Source of the DNA: DASSSY01 sp035708205
Lineage (GTDB): Bacteria > Bacteroidota > Bacteroidia > Chitinophagales > Chitinophagaceae
Direction of reading: 5' to 3'
Assembly: GCA_035708205.1 (NCBI GenBank)
Contig: DASSSY010000008.1
Coordinates: 322,561-386,560 of the forward strand
Length of the DNA stretch: 64,000 bases
The translations under genes were made by a program, and so were the position numbers. Shown one piece after another: positions 51,118 to 60,572 of this stretch. Each line of letters opens with the position of its first letter. Positions within the stretch are counted from its first letter, which is position 1. Below the pieces are notes generated by a model. The model did no database searches, had not been told where the DNA came from, and saw nothing but the letters and a program-made list of their open reading frames with translations.

Positions 51118-52620
51118 GTGCCGGGAGGTCTTCTCAGACAGACGCAGCAGCAAAAGCTCATTCAGAAATTATCACCTCAGCAAATTCAATTAATGAAGTT
51201 GCTGCAGGTGCCGACGGCTACTTTGGAAGATCGTATCAGGGAGGAGCTGGAAAGTAATCCGGCTTTGGAAACCGGGACTTTGGACGAAAACGAGGAAGAC
51301 TCCTTGTTTGGTGACGGAGACCATAAAGCGGACCTGGAAAGCGCTTCAGAAGGTGATGAAGAGGGTGGTGATATCGTTGATGATTACCTTCAGATGGACT
51401 TAAGCGACTACCTCCAGGACGAAAATGATTATTCGGGCGCTTACCAGGGCCATGATGATGGTGATGATGAGCCCACTGCTCCACCGGTTAAAATTGAATC
51501 TACCTTTCACGATTATCTGGAAAGTCAGCTGAGCATGCTTGATTTAGATGAGCGGCAGAGCAGAATCGCGCATCAGATTATCGGCAGCATTGATGATGAC
51601 GGTTATCTGCGCCGGGATGCTGTTTCTATCGCGGACGACTTAGCGTTCAATCAAAATCTCATTACCGATGAAAAGGAAGTATCCGGCATCATGGAAAAAA
51701 TCCAGGAATTTGATCCTGCCGGCGTGGCCGCTCAAAATCTCCAGGAATGCCTGTTGCTGCAGCTAAAGCGCGAAAAGGATAATGGTGAAGCGAGGATATT
51801 GGCTACGGAGATTATAAGAAACAATTTTGAATCGTTTACCAAAAAGCATTATGAAAAAATCCGGCAGCGATTGAAGGTCTCCGAACAGGAATTCAGGTCC
51901 GCCGTAGAGCTGGTCCTGAGATTGACGCCCAAGCCGGGAGCAGCCTTTAGCACCACGGGAAAAAATCACAATTATATTATTCCCGATTTTTTTATTTTCA
52001 ATAATAATGGTCGTTTAGAGCTGACCCTAAACGCAAGGAACGCACCGGATCTTCATATTTCTGAAGGCTACCGGGAAATGCTCAAAAGCTATAATTCCGG
52101 GAAACGCAAAAGCAAACAGGAGAAAGAGGCGCTTTTGTTTATCAAACAAAAAATAGATTCCGCCAAATGGTTCATTGATGCCATCAAGCAACGGCAGCAC
52201 ACATTATTGCTGACCATGAACGCGATCATGGAATATCAGAAAGCCTTTTTCCTTTCGGGCGATGAAATGGATTTACGGCCAATGATCTTAAAGGATATTG
52301 CCGAAGCCATCGAGATGGACATATCAACTATTTCCCGGGTGGCCAACAGCAAATACGTACAGACGGAATTCGGTATTTTTATCCTGAAATATTTTTTCTC
52401 AGAATCGATGACCACCGACAGCGGAGAGGAAGTTTCGACCCATGAGGTCAAGAAAACGCTTCAAAATATTGTTGAAAGCGAAAACAAAAAGAAACCTTTT
52501 TCTGATGAGCAGCTGATGAATCTCCTCGCCAAAGAAGGATATCCGGTTGCCCGGAGAACGGTAGCCAAATATCGTGAGCAATTGGATATCCCGGTTGCCC
52601 GATTGAGAAAAGAAGCCTGA
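51118..52620 (+). CDS. rpoN: RNA polymerase sigma-54 factor
   Basis: 500 residues with GTG start at 51118, three bases after the previous stop. Region I is Gln/Leu-rich (QTQQQKLIQKLSPQQIQLMKLLQVPTATLEDRIREELESNPALE), an acidic region II follows (about 50-120), then the core-binding domain and DNA-binding helices (DISTISRVANSKYVQTEFGIFILKYFFSES). The RpoN box ARRTVAKYRE is near 480-490. It directs RNA polymerase to -24/-12 promoters and needs an AAA+ activator; none is in the window. Position at the end of an operon with envelope genes is unusual, since rpoN often lies with lptB or hpf in other phyla. Confidence 0.96.
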   Translation: MPGGLLRQTQQQKLIQKLSPQQIQLMKLLQVPTATLEDRIREELESNPALETGTLDENEEDSLFGDGDHKADLESASEGDEEGGDIVDDYLQMDLSDYLQDENDYSGAYQGHDDGDDEPTAPPVKIESTFHDYLESQLSMLDLDERQSRIAHQIIGSIDDDGYLRRDAVSIADDLAFNQNLITDEKEVSGIMEKIQEFDPAGVAAQNLQECLLLQLKREKDNGEARILATEIIRNNFESFTKKHYEKIRQRLKVSEQEFRSAVELVLRLTPKPGAAFSTTGKNHNYIIPDFFIFNNNGRLELTLNARNAPDLHISEGYREMLKSYNSGKRKSKQEKEALLFIKQKIDSAKWFIDAIKQRQHTLLLTMNAIMEYQKAFFLSGDEMDLRPMILKDIAEAIEMDISTISRVANSKYVQTEFGIFILKYFFSESMTTDSGEEVSTHEVKKTLQNIVESENKKKPFSDEQLMNLLAKEGYPVARRTVAKYREQLDIPVARLRKEA

Positions 52621-52624
52621 GGAT

Positions 52625-53752
52625 TTATTTTTTTGACGCCTCCACCAGGATCTGCCAGAGCTTTTCGGCGGATTTTTCCCAGTCGAATTTCTTCTTCTGT
52701 ACCAGCGCGTTATGGATAAGATAGTTGCGCAAGGTTTCATCTTTGTAGATGGCCATCATCTTCGCGGCAATGTCTTCCGGTTGGTTGGGATTGACCATTA
52801 AACCGGCATTTCCGGCTACTTCCGGCATGGAAGAGGTTTCGGACACGATGACCGGTACCCCGCAGCTCATGGCTTCCAGGATCGGGATGCCAAAGCCTTC
52901 AAACAGGGATGGATAGACTAAGGCATAAGCAGAAGCCGTTAATTTTGCCAGGTCTTCCACGCCCATATAGCCTGTCCAGATAACATCTTCCTTAAAGGGC
53001 ATCAATCGCCGGGCTTTCTCAATCTCTTCAAACTGCCAGGCCATGCGCCCGACAATGACTAATTTTATCGGGCTGCGTTGCCGCCTCTTAAAATAAACGA
53101 AGGCTTTCAGCAGGTTGATAATGTTTTTGCGGGGGTGCAAGGCGCCGGTGAACAGGAAAAATTCGTTGCCACCGGTATATTTTTGCCTGGTAGCTTCCGC
53201 TTCAGAATAGGGCAGTGGCCGGTAAGCTTTATGGACACCGTTGTAGATCACTTCGATCTTTTCTTCCGGTATCCTGAGCCGTTTGACGATATCCTGTTTC
53301 GTAAACTCCGATACGGCAATGATCTTTCTCGCCTTTTGGGCAAAACGGGGCATGAAACGCCCGTAATGCCAGCGATGCAGGCGATCCATGTATTGAGGAT
53401 AATGCTTATAGGCCAGATCATGTATAGTAAAGACCACCGGTACTTTGGTATGCAGGCAGCCCAGCATATCGGGTGAAAAGTAAATGTCCGCTTTGTATTT
53501 TTTCAGGGCTCTTGGCAAAACGCCTTCCGTCCAGATATAGTAAAGGAAAGGATGGCGGGCCTGGGGCTTGAGTAATACGGGTTCTACATTACCGCCAAAA
53601 ATAAATTCATCGTCCCACGGGCGGTCAAAGAAAAAGATAAACTGATGCTCCGGGTGATGGCGTACCATTCTGGAAAGGATCTGGTGGGCAAACCATCCAA
53701 TGCCTTCCAATTTGTCTTTCAGTAAAAGCCGTGCGTTTACAGCGATGCGCAT
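52625..53752 (-). CDS. Glycosyltransferase family 1/4 (GT-B fold)
   Basis: 375 residues. The N-terminal domain shows GIGWFAHQIL and VVFTIHDLAYKHYP; the C-terminal nucleotide-sugar domain has FLFTGALHPRKNIINLLKAF, VIVGRMAW, and PSLFEGFGIPILEAMSCGVPVIVSETSSMPEVAG with the EX7E pair. Retaining GT4 enzymes of this type build surface polysaccharides; substrate unknown. Its -7 element (53761-53768) ends eight bases before the ATG at 53752, so its leader is very short. It converges on rpoN with only four bases between stops. Confidence 0.9.
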   Translation of the reverse strand: MRIAVNARLLLKDKLEGIGWFAHQILSRMVRHHPEHQFIFFFDRPWDDEFIFGGNVEPVLLKPQARHPFLYYIWTEGVLPRALKKYKADIYFSPDMLGCLHTKVPVVFTIHDLAYKHYPQYMDRLHRWHYGRFMPRFAQKARKIIAVSEFTKQDIVKRLRIPEEKIEVIYNGVHKAYRPLPYSEAEATRQKYTGGNEFFLFTGALHPRKNIINLLKAFVYFKRRQRSPIKLVIVGRMAWQFEEIEKARRLMPFKEDVIWTGYMGVEDLAKLTASAYALVYPSLFEGFGIPILEAMSCGVPVIVSETSSMPEVAGNAGLMVNPNQPEDIAAKMMAIYKDETLRNYLIHNALVQKKKFDWEKSAEKLWQILVEASKK

Positions 53753-53760
53753 ATCCGGCG

Positions 53761-53768
53761 CAAAAGTA
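53761..53768 (-). promoter_or_regulatory. -7 element of the GT4 gene
   Basis: Minus-strand TACTTTTG fits TAnnTTTG; the ATG follows after eight bases. No clear TTG element was found upstream. Confidence 0.45.
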
Positions 53769-53810
53769 AGCTATTCGCTGAATTCCCTCTCCACTCCTGC
53801 CGTAAAAAGC

Positions 53811-53818
53811 TATCTTTG
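53811..53818 (+). promoter_or_regulatory. -7 element of ychF
   Basis: TATCTTTG fits TAnnTTTG, 19 bases before the ATG at 53838; divergent from the GT4 promoter. Confidence 0.5.
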
Positions 53819-53837
53819 CAAAAAAAATGAAGCATAA

Positions 53838-54935
53838 ATGTCTTTAAAAGCCGGGATCGTAGGTTTACCGAATGTGGGAAAATCCACTCTTTTTAATGCC
53901 GTTAGTAACAGCGCAAAGGCTCAGGCGGCCAATTACCGTTTTTGCACCATTGAGCCTAATATAGGCCTGGTGGACGTCCCCGATGAACGAATGGATAAAT
54001 TGGCCGCGTTGGTCAATCCACAGCGTATTGTCCCCACTTCGATCGAATTTGTAGATATCGCGGGCTTGGTTAAAGGGGCGGCCAAAGGCGAAGGTCTCGG
54101 TAATAAGTTTTTGGCTAATATCCGTGAGGTTGACGCCATTATACATGTGGTGCGCTGTTTTGAGGATGAGAACGTCCTGCGGGATGAAGGCGCTATTAAC
54201 CCGGTAGGAGATGTTGAGATCATCGATACGGAATTACAGCTTAAGGACCTGGAAAGCGTTGAAAAGAAGCTGGCCCGTACCGAAAAAATGCTCAAGGCCG
54301 ATCCTAAGCTGAAACCAGTTATGGAAGTTTTGCAGCAATGCAAGGCGCATTTGGATGCAGGGAAAAATATCCGGGGCCTGGGACTGGATGAAGAAGGACA
54401 GGAGGCTATTGCCGATTTGTTCTTGCTGACCAATAAACCGGTGCTTTATGTGGCCAATGTGGATGAAAAATCCATCCTGGCCGGTAATAGCTACAGCCGG
54501 GCCTTGGAAGAACGGGCAAAAGCTGAAAACGCGGGTGTTATCGTCATGAATAACAATATTGAGGCTCAGATAGCGGAGATGGAAAACGATGAGGACAAAG
54601 CCTTGTTTTTTGAAGAATACGGGCTGACCGAGCCGGGACTGAACCGCCTGATCCGTGCGGCATATAACTTGCTGAACTTAATTACTTACTTTACAGCCGG
54701 CGTGCAGGAAGTGCGCGCCTGGACCATTCATAATGGCTGGAAAGCGCCGCAGGCTGCGGGAGTGATCCATACCGATTTTGAAAAAGGGTTTATCAAAGCC
54801 GAAGTTATCGGGTTTGACGATTATATTCAACTGGGAGGCGAAGTAGCCGCTAAGGAAAAAGGAAAATTGCGCATCGAAGGCAAGGAATATTTGGTGAAGG
54901 ACGGGGACGTCATGCACTTCCGCTTTAACGTATAA
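53838..54935 (+). CDS. ychF: Redox-regulated ATPase YchF (Obg-like)
   Basis: 365 residues, the standard length. GLPNVGKSTLFNAVS is the P loop, FCTIEPNIGLVDVPDERMDKLAAL and VDIAGLVKGAAKGEGLGNKFLANIREVDAI are the switch regions, TNKPVLYVANVDE replaces the NKxD motif (explaining ATP over GTP preference), and the TGS domain holds WTIHNGWKAPQAAGVIHTDFEKGFIKAEV. It binds ribosomes and responds to stress in the cytoplasm. It has its own -7 element and no close downstream partner. Confidence 0.96.
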   Translation: MSLKAGIVGLPNVGKSTLFNAVSNSAKAQAANYRFCTIEPNIGLVDVPDERMDKLAALVNPQRIVPTSIEFVDIAGLVKGAAKGEGLGNKFLANIREVDAIIHVVRCFEDENVLRDEGAINPVGDVEIIDTELQLKDLESVEKKLARTEKMLKADPKLKPVMEVLQQCKAHLDAGKNIRGLGLDEEGQEAIADLFLLTNKPVLYVANVDEKSILAGNSYSRALEERAKAENAGVIVMNNNIEAQIAEMENDEDKALFFEEYGLTEPGLNRLIRAAYNLLNLITYFTAGVQEVRAWTIHNGWKAPQAAGVIHTDFEKGFIKAEVIGFDDYIQLGGEVAAKEKGKLRIEGKEYLVKDGDVMHFRFNV

Positions 54936-54986
54936 GGTTTTGACGGCAAAGCCCGGATCTTTTTAATCAGGTAAATCCAACAGGTT

Positions 54987-56432
54987 TTGAGAAAATTTTT
55001 CGTCGGCAATATTGTTTTTCTGCTGCTGGTCAACCTGGTGGTCAAGCCTGTCTGGATCTTCGGTATCGACCGCAATGTGCAAAACTTTGTGGGCCACGCG
55101 GCTTATGGCCAATACCAGGCCATTCTCAGCTTTTGCATTATTTTCCAGATATTCCTGGATTTCGGTCTCCAGAACTTTAATAACCGGACAGTTGCCCAAT
55201 CTCCTGAAGTCATACAGACACTTTTCCCGAACATTCTTTGGGCCAAAGTGTTTTTATCTTTGGGCTATTACGCCCTGTTGTTCCTTTTGGGTTTTCTGAT
55301 TGGTTTCAGGGGGCATGCGCTGTGGTTGCTGCTCCTGCTGGGCTTTGTTCAGATCCTTAGTTCATTAGTATTGTATTTGCGCAGCAATGTGTCGGCATTG
55401 CATCGCTTTAAGATGGACAGTTTATTATCGGTATCGGATAAGCTGATCATGATCATTATCTGTGGCGTTCTGTTATATCTCCCGCCCTGGAGCCGGCATT
55501 TCAGAATTGAATGGTTTGTGTACGCTCAAATTGTTTCGTATTTCCTGACCGCTTTGATCGCCTTTGTTACCTGTATAAAACTAAGCCGGTTAAAATGGCA
55601 TCGTTTTCATCCCCAGAAGGCCTGGGCTATCTGCAAACAAAGCCTGCCTTACGCCATTCTGATCTTTTCCATGTCCGTGTATTTGCGTGCGGACAGTGTG
55701 ATCTTAGAACGCCTGTTGCCCGATGGTAAAGAGCAAGCGGGTATTTTCGCCGCTTCGTTTCGTTTGCTGGATGCCGCCAATAATTTTACAGGTGTTCTGT
55801 TTGCCGGGATCCTGCTGCCCATGTTCGGCCGCTTATTGGCTAAAAAAGAGGCCGTCCAACCTTTAGTGCGCCAAAGTGTCAACTTGTTATTGCCGGTGGC
55901 CTTTACAACCGTGGCTATAGCCATTTTTTGGGGTAACGATATTATGCAGGTCTTGTACCGGGACATGACGGGTTATGATGCAAAGATCTTTGCGGTTATA
56001 ATGTGCGCTTATCCGGGCTTTTGTATTGGTTATGTCTATGCCACCTTATTGACGGCTAACGGTAATTTGCGGCCTTTGATCTATGTGGCCCTGATTGCTG
56101 TCACCATTAATTTAGGCCTTAATTTTATTTTAATTCCCCGGACGGGGGCTCTGGGGGCCGCGTATTCCTGCGCTATTACGCAAGTCTTCCTATCTATCGT
56201 CAATATCTGGCTTGCCGGCCGGTATATACGTTTAAAAAAAGACTTTGGCTGGGTGCTGCAATATTTGGCATTTATCGTTCTTATGGTCATTGTGGGCATC
56301 CTGCTCGACAAATCGGGCTGGTCTTTATCGTTTAAACTTTTGGGCATGGCGGTCAACGGGCTCTTATGTATGATGATCTGCGGATTTGTGCCCTTTGCAA
56401 AAATCCTGCAAATCACAAAAACGGCAACTTGA
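54987..56432 (+). CDS. Polysaccharide flippase (Wzx/MATE-like)
   Basis: 481 residues with 12-14 hydrophobic helices. Start is TTG at 54987; no ATG is in frame nearby. QNFVGHAAYGQYQAILSFCIIFQIFLDFGLQNFNNRTVAQSP is the family's early conserved region, and YAILIFSMSVYLRADSVIL and LLDAANNFTGVLFAGILLPMFGRLLA match MOP-superfamily flippases. It probably moves lipid-linked sugar units across the inner membrane and may serve the surface-polymer genes at 59-64 kb. It is 51 bases after ychF. Confidence 0.87.
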   Translation: MRKFFVGNIVFLLLVNLVVKPVWIFGIDRNVQNFVGHAAYGQYQAILSFCIIFQIFLDFGLQNFNNRTVAQSPEVIQTLFPNILWAKVFLSLGYYALLFLLGFLIGFRGHALWLLLLLGFVQILSSLVLYLRSNVSALHRFKMDSLLSVSDKLIMIIICGVLLYLPPWSRHFRIEWFVYAQIVSYFLTALIAFVTCIKLSRLKWHRFHPQKAWAICKQSLPYAILIFSMSVYLRADSVILERLLPDGKEQAGIFAASFRLLDAANNFTGVLFAGILLPMFGRLLAKKEAVQPLVRQSVNLLLPVAFTTVAIAIFWGNDIMQVLYRDMTGYDAKIFAVIMCAYPGFCIGYVYATLLTANGNLRPLIYVALIAVTINLGLNFILIPRTGALGAAYSCAITQVFLSIVNIWLAGRYIRLKKDFGWVLQYLAFIVLMVIVGILLDKSGWSLSFKLLGMAVNGLLCMMICGFVPFAKILQITKTAT

Positions 56433-56459
56433 CCTGGGGATATTTTTTATTTCAAAATC

Positions 56460-56467
56460 TATTTTTG
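56460..56467 (+). promoter_or_regulatory. Possible -7 element of topA
   Basis: TATTTTTG fits TAnnTTTG, 80 bases before the ATG; a one-mismatch form TAATCTTG lies at 56480-56487. Upstream element unclear. Confidence 0.35.
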
Positions 56468-56547
56468 CAAAATAAAATGTAATCTTGCAGACTTTACAAG
56501 GTAGGAAAGGCCTCGGCATTCCCATCTTGTGCGTATAAATTTTTGGT

Positions 56548-59127
56548 ATGGCAAAGAATCTTTTAATAGTGGAGTCTCCGGCGAAAGCCAAGACGATCGG
56601 TAAATATTTAGGCAGTGATTTTGAGGTGAAATCCAGTTTTGGTCATATCCGTGATCTGGAAAAGGAAGGGATGGGAATTGATATTGACAATGGTTTTCAC
56701 CCCCGTTATATTGTTTCAGAAGATAAGAAAAAAATTGTAGCGGCCTTACGTGCCGCGGCGAAATCGGCTGACGAGGTCTGGTTAGCAACGGATGAGGACC
56801 GTGAGGGAGAAGCTATCAGCTGGCATTTATGCGCGGTTTTAAAATTAGACCCGGCGACCACGAAGCGCATCGCCTTTCATGAAATTACCAAATCAGCTAT
56901 TCAGCATGCTGTTAAGACCCCGAGAACGGTTGATCTTAACCTGGTCAATGCCCAGCAGGCCCGGCGTGTTCTGGACCGCCTGGTGGGCTTTGAGGTCTCT
57001 CCTATACTGTGGCGTAAGCTGAGTGGTGGTTCCAGCCTCTCTGCGGGCCGGGTACAATCCGTTGCCGTCCGCCTGATCGTGGAGCGGGAAAGAGCCATTA
57101 CCGGCTTCAAACCGGAAAGCTTTTTTAAGACTGAAGGTTATTTCACAACTGCTGATATTCAGGGTAAACCCGCAACTTTTAAAGCTGAAGGAAAGAAACA
57201 TTCTTCTCAAGAAAGCGCTTTGGAATTTGTTCGGAAATGCGTTGACGCCGAGTTTGCTGTCGAGGATATCCAGGTTAAACCGGGCAAACGCAGCCCGGCG
57301 GCGCCTTTTACAACGTCTACCTTACAGCAGGAGGCCAGCCGGAAACTGGGCATGTCCGTAAGCAGAACCATGCGGGTGGCGCAGTCACTCTATGAGAACG
57401 GGTACATTACCTATATGCGTACCGATTCCGTCAATTTATCTGAAACTGCTTTGCAGCAGGCCAAAGAGATGATTCACAGCCACTATGGCGCGGATTACTA
57501 TCAAAGACGGCAATATAAAACCAAAAGCCAGGGAGCCCAGGAAGCGCACGAGGCCATTCGTCCTACCAACCTGAATTTGCAGACCATTCCGGTTCAGGAC
57601 GGGCAGAAATTATACGAGCTGATCTGGAAACGTACCATTGCCACCCAGATGGCGGATGCCCGGCTGGAAAAGACAACGGCCAGGATCGGCATTTCCACCA
57701 TTCCCGGAGAATACCTGGCGGCATCGGGTGAAGTGTTGAAGTTTGAAGGTTTTTTGAAAGCTTATTTGGAAGGCCGTGATGAAGAGGACGAAGAACATCA
57801 GGAAGGAATGTTGCCACCGTTACAGAGCGGGCAGAAACTGCCTTTGGAAAAACTAATGGCTATTCAGCGGTTCTCTCGGCCGGAACCGAGATTTACCGAA
57901 GCTTCATTAGTAAAAAAATTAGAGGAGCTGGGCATTGGCCGTCCCTCAACCTATGCGCCCACCATCAGCACTATTCAGCAGAGAGGGTATGTGGAAAAAA
58001 GAGATAGGGAAGGAACGCCCAGGCCTTATGAGGTGGTATTGTTAAAAAATAAAAAGGTTTCGGCCCACCAGGAAACGGAATATGTCGGGGCCGAAAAGGC
58101 CAAATTGTTCCCAACAGACCTGGGCATGGTGGTCACGGATTTCCTGGTTCAGCATTTCCCGCAGATCATGGATTATGGCTTTACGGCGAATATAGAGAAC
58201 GAATTCGACGGGATCGCCAGTGGCAAAAAGGTTTGGAATGCGGTCATCAGCCAGTTTTACCAGCCTTTCCATAAGAAGGTGGAAGATACCATGGATAACG
58301 CGGATCGTGTAAAAGGCGAACGGGAATTAGGTATTGATCCTGAAAGCGGCAAGCCTGTATTTGCCCGGTTAGGCCGTTTTGGCCCTATGGTACAGATCGG
58401 GCACCCGGACGATGAGGAGAAGCCAAAATTCGCTTCTGTCAAGCGGAATCAAAGCATTGAGACCATCACGCTTGAAGAAGCCCTGGAATTATTTAAGCTG
58501 CCTTTTTCATTAGAGGATTATGACAATAAGCCGGTAATGATCGGTGTCGGCCGGTTTGGCCCTTATGTTAAATGGGGCGAACAGTTTATCTCTATTCCAA
58601 AGGGTGAAGATCCTTTGTCCGTAACTCAGGAACGGGCCATTGAAATTATCCGGGAAAAAATGGAGGCTGATGCGCCTATTGCTACTTACGAGGGCAAACC
58701 GGTAACCAGGGGCAAAGGCCGTTTTGGCCCTTTCATTAAATGGGACGACATGTTCATTAATGTGCCCAGGGCTTATGATTTTGACCATCTGAGCAAAGAG
58801 GACATTAATACGCTCATTGCCAAAAAAATGGAGAAGGAAGCTAATCGCTATATCCTGCAATTTCCGGAAGAGAAAATTTCGGTAGAAAACGGCCGGTGGG
58901 GGCCATTTATCCGTGTTGGTAAAAAAATGGTCAATCCGGGAAGAAAAGAAGACGGGGAAAAATATGAAGCGGCCGATTTTAAAGGCATGAGCTTGGAGGA
59001 GCTTAAAAAAATGATTGGGAAAATCGCTCCGGATATGTTGAAAACAAAGGCCCCTGCTAAGAAAAAAGCCGCCTCGGCGAAAACCAGGACAACCAAGAAA
59101 ACGGTAGCCAAAAAGAGAAAAGCCTGA
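56548..59127 (+). CDS. topA: DNA topoisomerase I
   Basis: 859 residues. TOPRIM motif LLIVESPAKAKTIGKYLG at the start, then DEDREGEAISWH (metal-binding acidic triad), AGRVQSVAVRLIVERE, and GYITYMRTDS with catalytic Tyr289. The C-terminal half holds repeated topoisomerase C-terminal modules without Cys4 zinc fingers (GRFGPYVKWGEQFISIP, GRFGPFIKWDDMFINVP, GRWGPFIRVGKKMVNP). A final Lys/Ala/Thr-rich tail (about 830-859) is likely DNA-binding. It relaxes negative supercoils. The tail composition recalls the histone-like part of the 33520 protein. Confidence 0.96.
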   Translation: MAKNLLIVESPAKAKTIGKYLGSDFEVKSSFGHIRDLEKEGMGIDIDNGFHPRYIVSEDKKKIVAALRAAAKSADEVWLATDEDREGEAISWHLCAVLKLDPATTKRIAFHEITKSAIQHAVKTPRTVDLNLVNAQQARRVLDRLVGFEVSPILWRKLSGGSSLSAGRVQSVAVRLIVERERAITGFKPESFFKTEGYFTTADIQGKPATFKAEGKKHSSQESALEFVRKCVDAEFAVEDIQVKPGKRSPAAPFTTSTLQQEASRKLGMSVSRTMRVAQSLYENGYITYMRTDSVNLSETALQQAKEMIHSHYGADYYQRRQYKTKSQGAQEAHEAIRPTNLNLQTIPVQDGQKLYELIWKRTIATQMADARLEKTTARIGISTIPGEYLAASGEVLKFEGFLKAYLEGRDEEDEEHQEGMLPPLQSGQKLPLEKLMAIQRFSRPEPRFTEASLVKKLEELGIGRPSTYAPTISTIQQRGYVEKRDREGTPRPYEVVLLKNKKVSAHQETEYVGAEKAKLFPTDLGMVVTDFLVQHFPQIMDYGFTANIENEFDGIASGKKVWNAVISQFYQPFHKKVEDTMDNADRVKGERELGIDPESGKPVFARLGRFGPMVQIGHPDDEEKPKFASVKRNQSIETITLEEALELFKLPFSLEDYDNKPVMIGVGRFGPYVKWGEQFISIPKGEDPLSVTQERAIEIIREKMEADAPIATYEGKPVTRGKGRFGPFIKWDDMFINVPRAYDFDHLSKEDINTLIAKKMEKEANRYILQFPEEKISVENGRWGPFIRVGKKMVNPGRKEDGEKYEAADFKGMSLEELKKMIGKIAPDMLKTKAPAKKKAASAKTRTTKKTVAKKRKA

Positions 59128-59217
59128 TGGTGCCTTGAGCAAGTAGAGGCGTGCTTTCTGACGGTTGTCCCTCTTGCAAAGAGGAGTATAGATAGCCGGT
59201 AATAAGATTAACAGCGC

Positions 59218-60414
59218 TTATCGGAAAACCTCGCTGTCGGGGAAAAGCAGCTTTAAGACCCTTTCGGAGGAATGGCCGTCTATGTAAAGGTTGTAACGGC
59301 GGAGCAGGTGGTCATACCTGGCCTGGTAAGCGGTGTCGTTCTGCCATTCCTCAACTGAAAAGATAAGCGAAAACAATTCCGGCTCGTTTTGGGCGAAAGG
59401 CCCCGGCAGGTCTTTGTAATAATCCAGGTACATACCCCGGCAATTCTCCAGGTAGTTTTCTAAATCATAAGGATAAAAGATAACCGGCTTTTTGCTGAGC
59501 ATAAAGTCGAAAAAGGCGCTGGAATAATCATTGATCAATATGTCAACATGTGGATATAGTTCCTGAATGTCATCAATTTCGCCGGATACATCAATGATAT
59601 GGGAAAGATTCTCAGGAATATGAAAATTCTTTTGCCAGGGATGCTTTTTGACCAAAAAAAGGTAATTTTTTTGTTTTAGATCCCTGTTGAATTCCATAAG
59701 GCTATCGGAAAGCGGGCTGAGGGTATCGGTATCATCCCGAAAAGTTGGCGCGAACAGGATAGTTTTGGCATATGCTTTGAGATTCAGGATCCGGCCGTAA
59801 TCACTTACCGCTAACGCCGGGTTGAAAATGACATCATTCCGCGCATAACCGGTAACAGCAACATTTCGATTTTCGAAAACATTTTGGAAGAGTGTCTTAA
59901 TTTCCTCGGAAGGCGCGGTAATAAGTTTAAATTTTTGCCGGGTAAAGAATTTTATCCTTTTCAGGAACTTATAGCCGCTATTGTTTTTATCCGTAAGAAC
60001 GGCCGGTCCGGAAGCGGAATTATCTTTGTCGATGCCAATATGTTTTAATGGTGTGCCATGCCAGGTTTGGATAAAATTAAACCGCCCGAAGATCATTTTG
60101 GTATAATAAACATCAAAGGTTGATTTTTCAATGACCATATATTGAGCGCGTAAGATTTTGAAAAAACCTGAAAGTGTATAAGGGTCAATAAAGGGAGCAT
60201 TAATCTTTTTCAGGAAATCCTGTTGCTTTTTAGATTTCGCTGACCAGAAATAGCTGATGGTCTTATATGGATTGGAGCGCAAGAATTGATAAATATATTT
60301 GGGATTTCCCTGAAATTGTTTAGCATCCCCGGCACCAAAAATGATTAAATTCTTTTTTTTGGGGATGATGTAGGAAAGGATGAGTAGGAGGGATTGTACT
60401 AAAAGATTTTTCAT
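59218..60414 (-). CDS. CDP-glycerol:polyol-phosphate glycerophosphotransferase (TagF/TagB-like)
   Basis: 398 residues from the ATG at 60414 (an upstream TTG at 60435 overlaps the -7 element). A hydrophobic N-terminal helix (1-18) is followed by the GT-B-like glycerophosphotransferase domain with FIQTWHGTPLKHIG, ILFAPTFRDD, LVKKHPW, DILINDYSSAFFDFML and VIFYPYDLENY. These are the CDP-glycerol transferase signatures of teichoic-acid synthesis. In a Gram-negative the product is probably a glycerol-phosphate-decorated or -linked surface glycan. A TagD-like enzyme to supply CDP-glycerol lies 2 kb away, divergent. Confidence 0.9.
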   Translation of the reverse strand: MKNLLVQSLLLILSYIIPKKKNLIIFGAGDAKQFQGNPKYIYQFLRSNPYKTISYFWSAKSKKQQDFLKKINAPFIDPYTLSGFFKILRAQYMVIEKSTFDVYYTKMIFGRFNFIQTWHGTPLKHIGIDKDNSASGPAVLTDKNNSGYKFLKRIKFFTRQKFKLITAPSEEIKTLFQNVFENRNVAVTGYARNDVIFNPALAVSDYGRILNLKAYAKTILFAPTFRDDTDTLSPLSDSLMEFNRDLKQKNYLFLVKKHPWQKNFHIPENLSHIIDVSGEIDDIQELYPHVDILINDYSSAFFDFMLSKKPVIFYPYDLENYLENCRGMYLDYYKDLPGPFAQNEPELFSLIFSVEEWQNDTAYQARYDHLLRRYNLYIDGHSSERVLKLLFPDSEVFR

Positions 60415-60432
60415 GCGAAAATTTATAAAAAT

Positions 60433-60440
60433 CAAAAATA
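60433..60440 (-). promoter_or_regulatory. -7 element of the TagF-like gene
   Basis: Minus-strand TATTTTTG fits TAnnTTTG, 18 bases before the ATG at 60414. It argues against the longer TTG-started form. Confidence 0.45.
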
Positions 60441-60572
60441 AGAAAATTAGAGAAAGATTTGTTTTGGTAAATTATTGGACTTTTGATCTTATACAACGAT
60501 TTATCTTTCTAAAATCATACTTTCGCTCTTTCTGTGTAGTTTTATTGAAATTAATAAATAAATATTGCATTT

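Noticed and set aside
59167..59195. CCTCTT-GCA-AAGAGG hairpin after topA
   Set aside because: Only a 6-bp stem and no T tract on the plus strand; not enough for a terminator.
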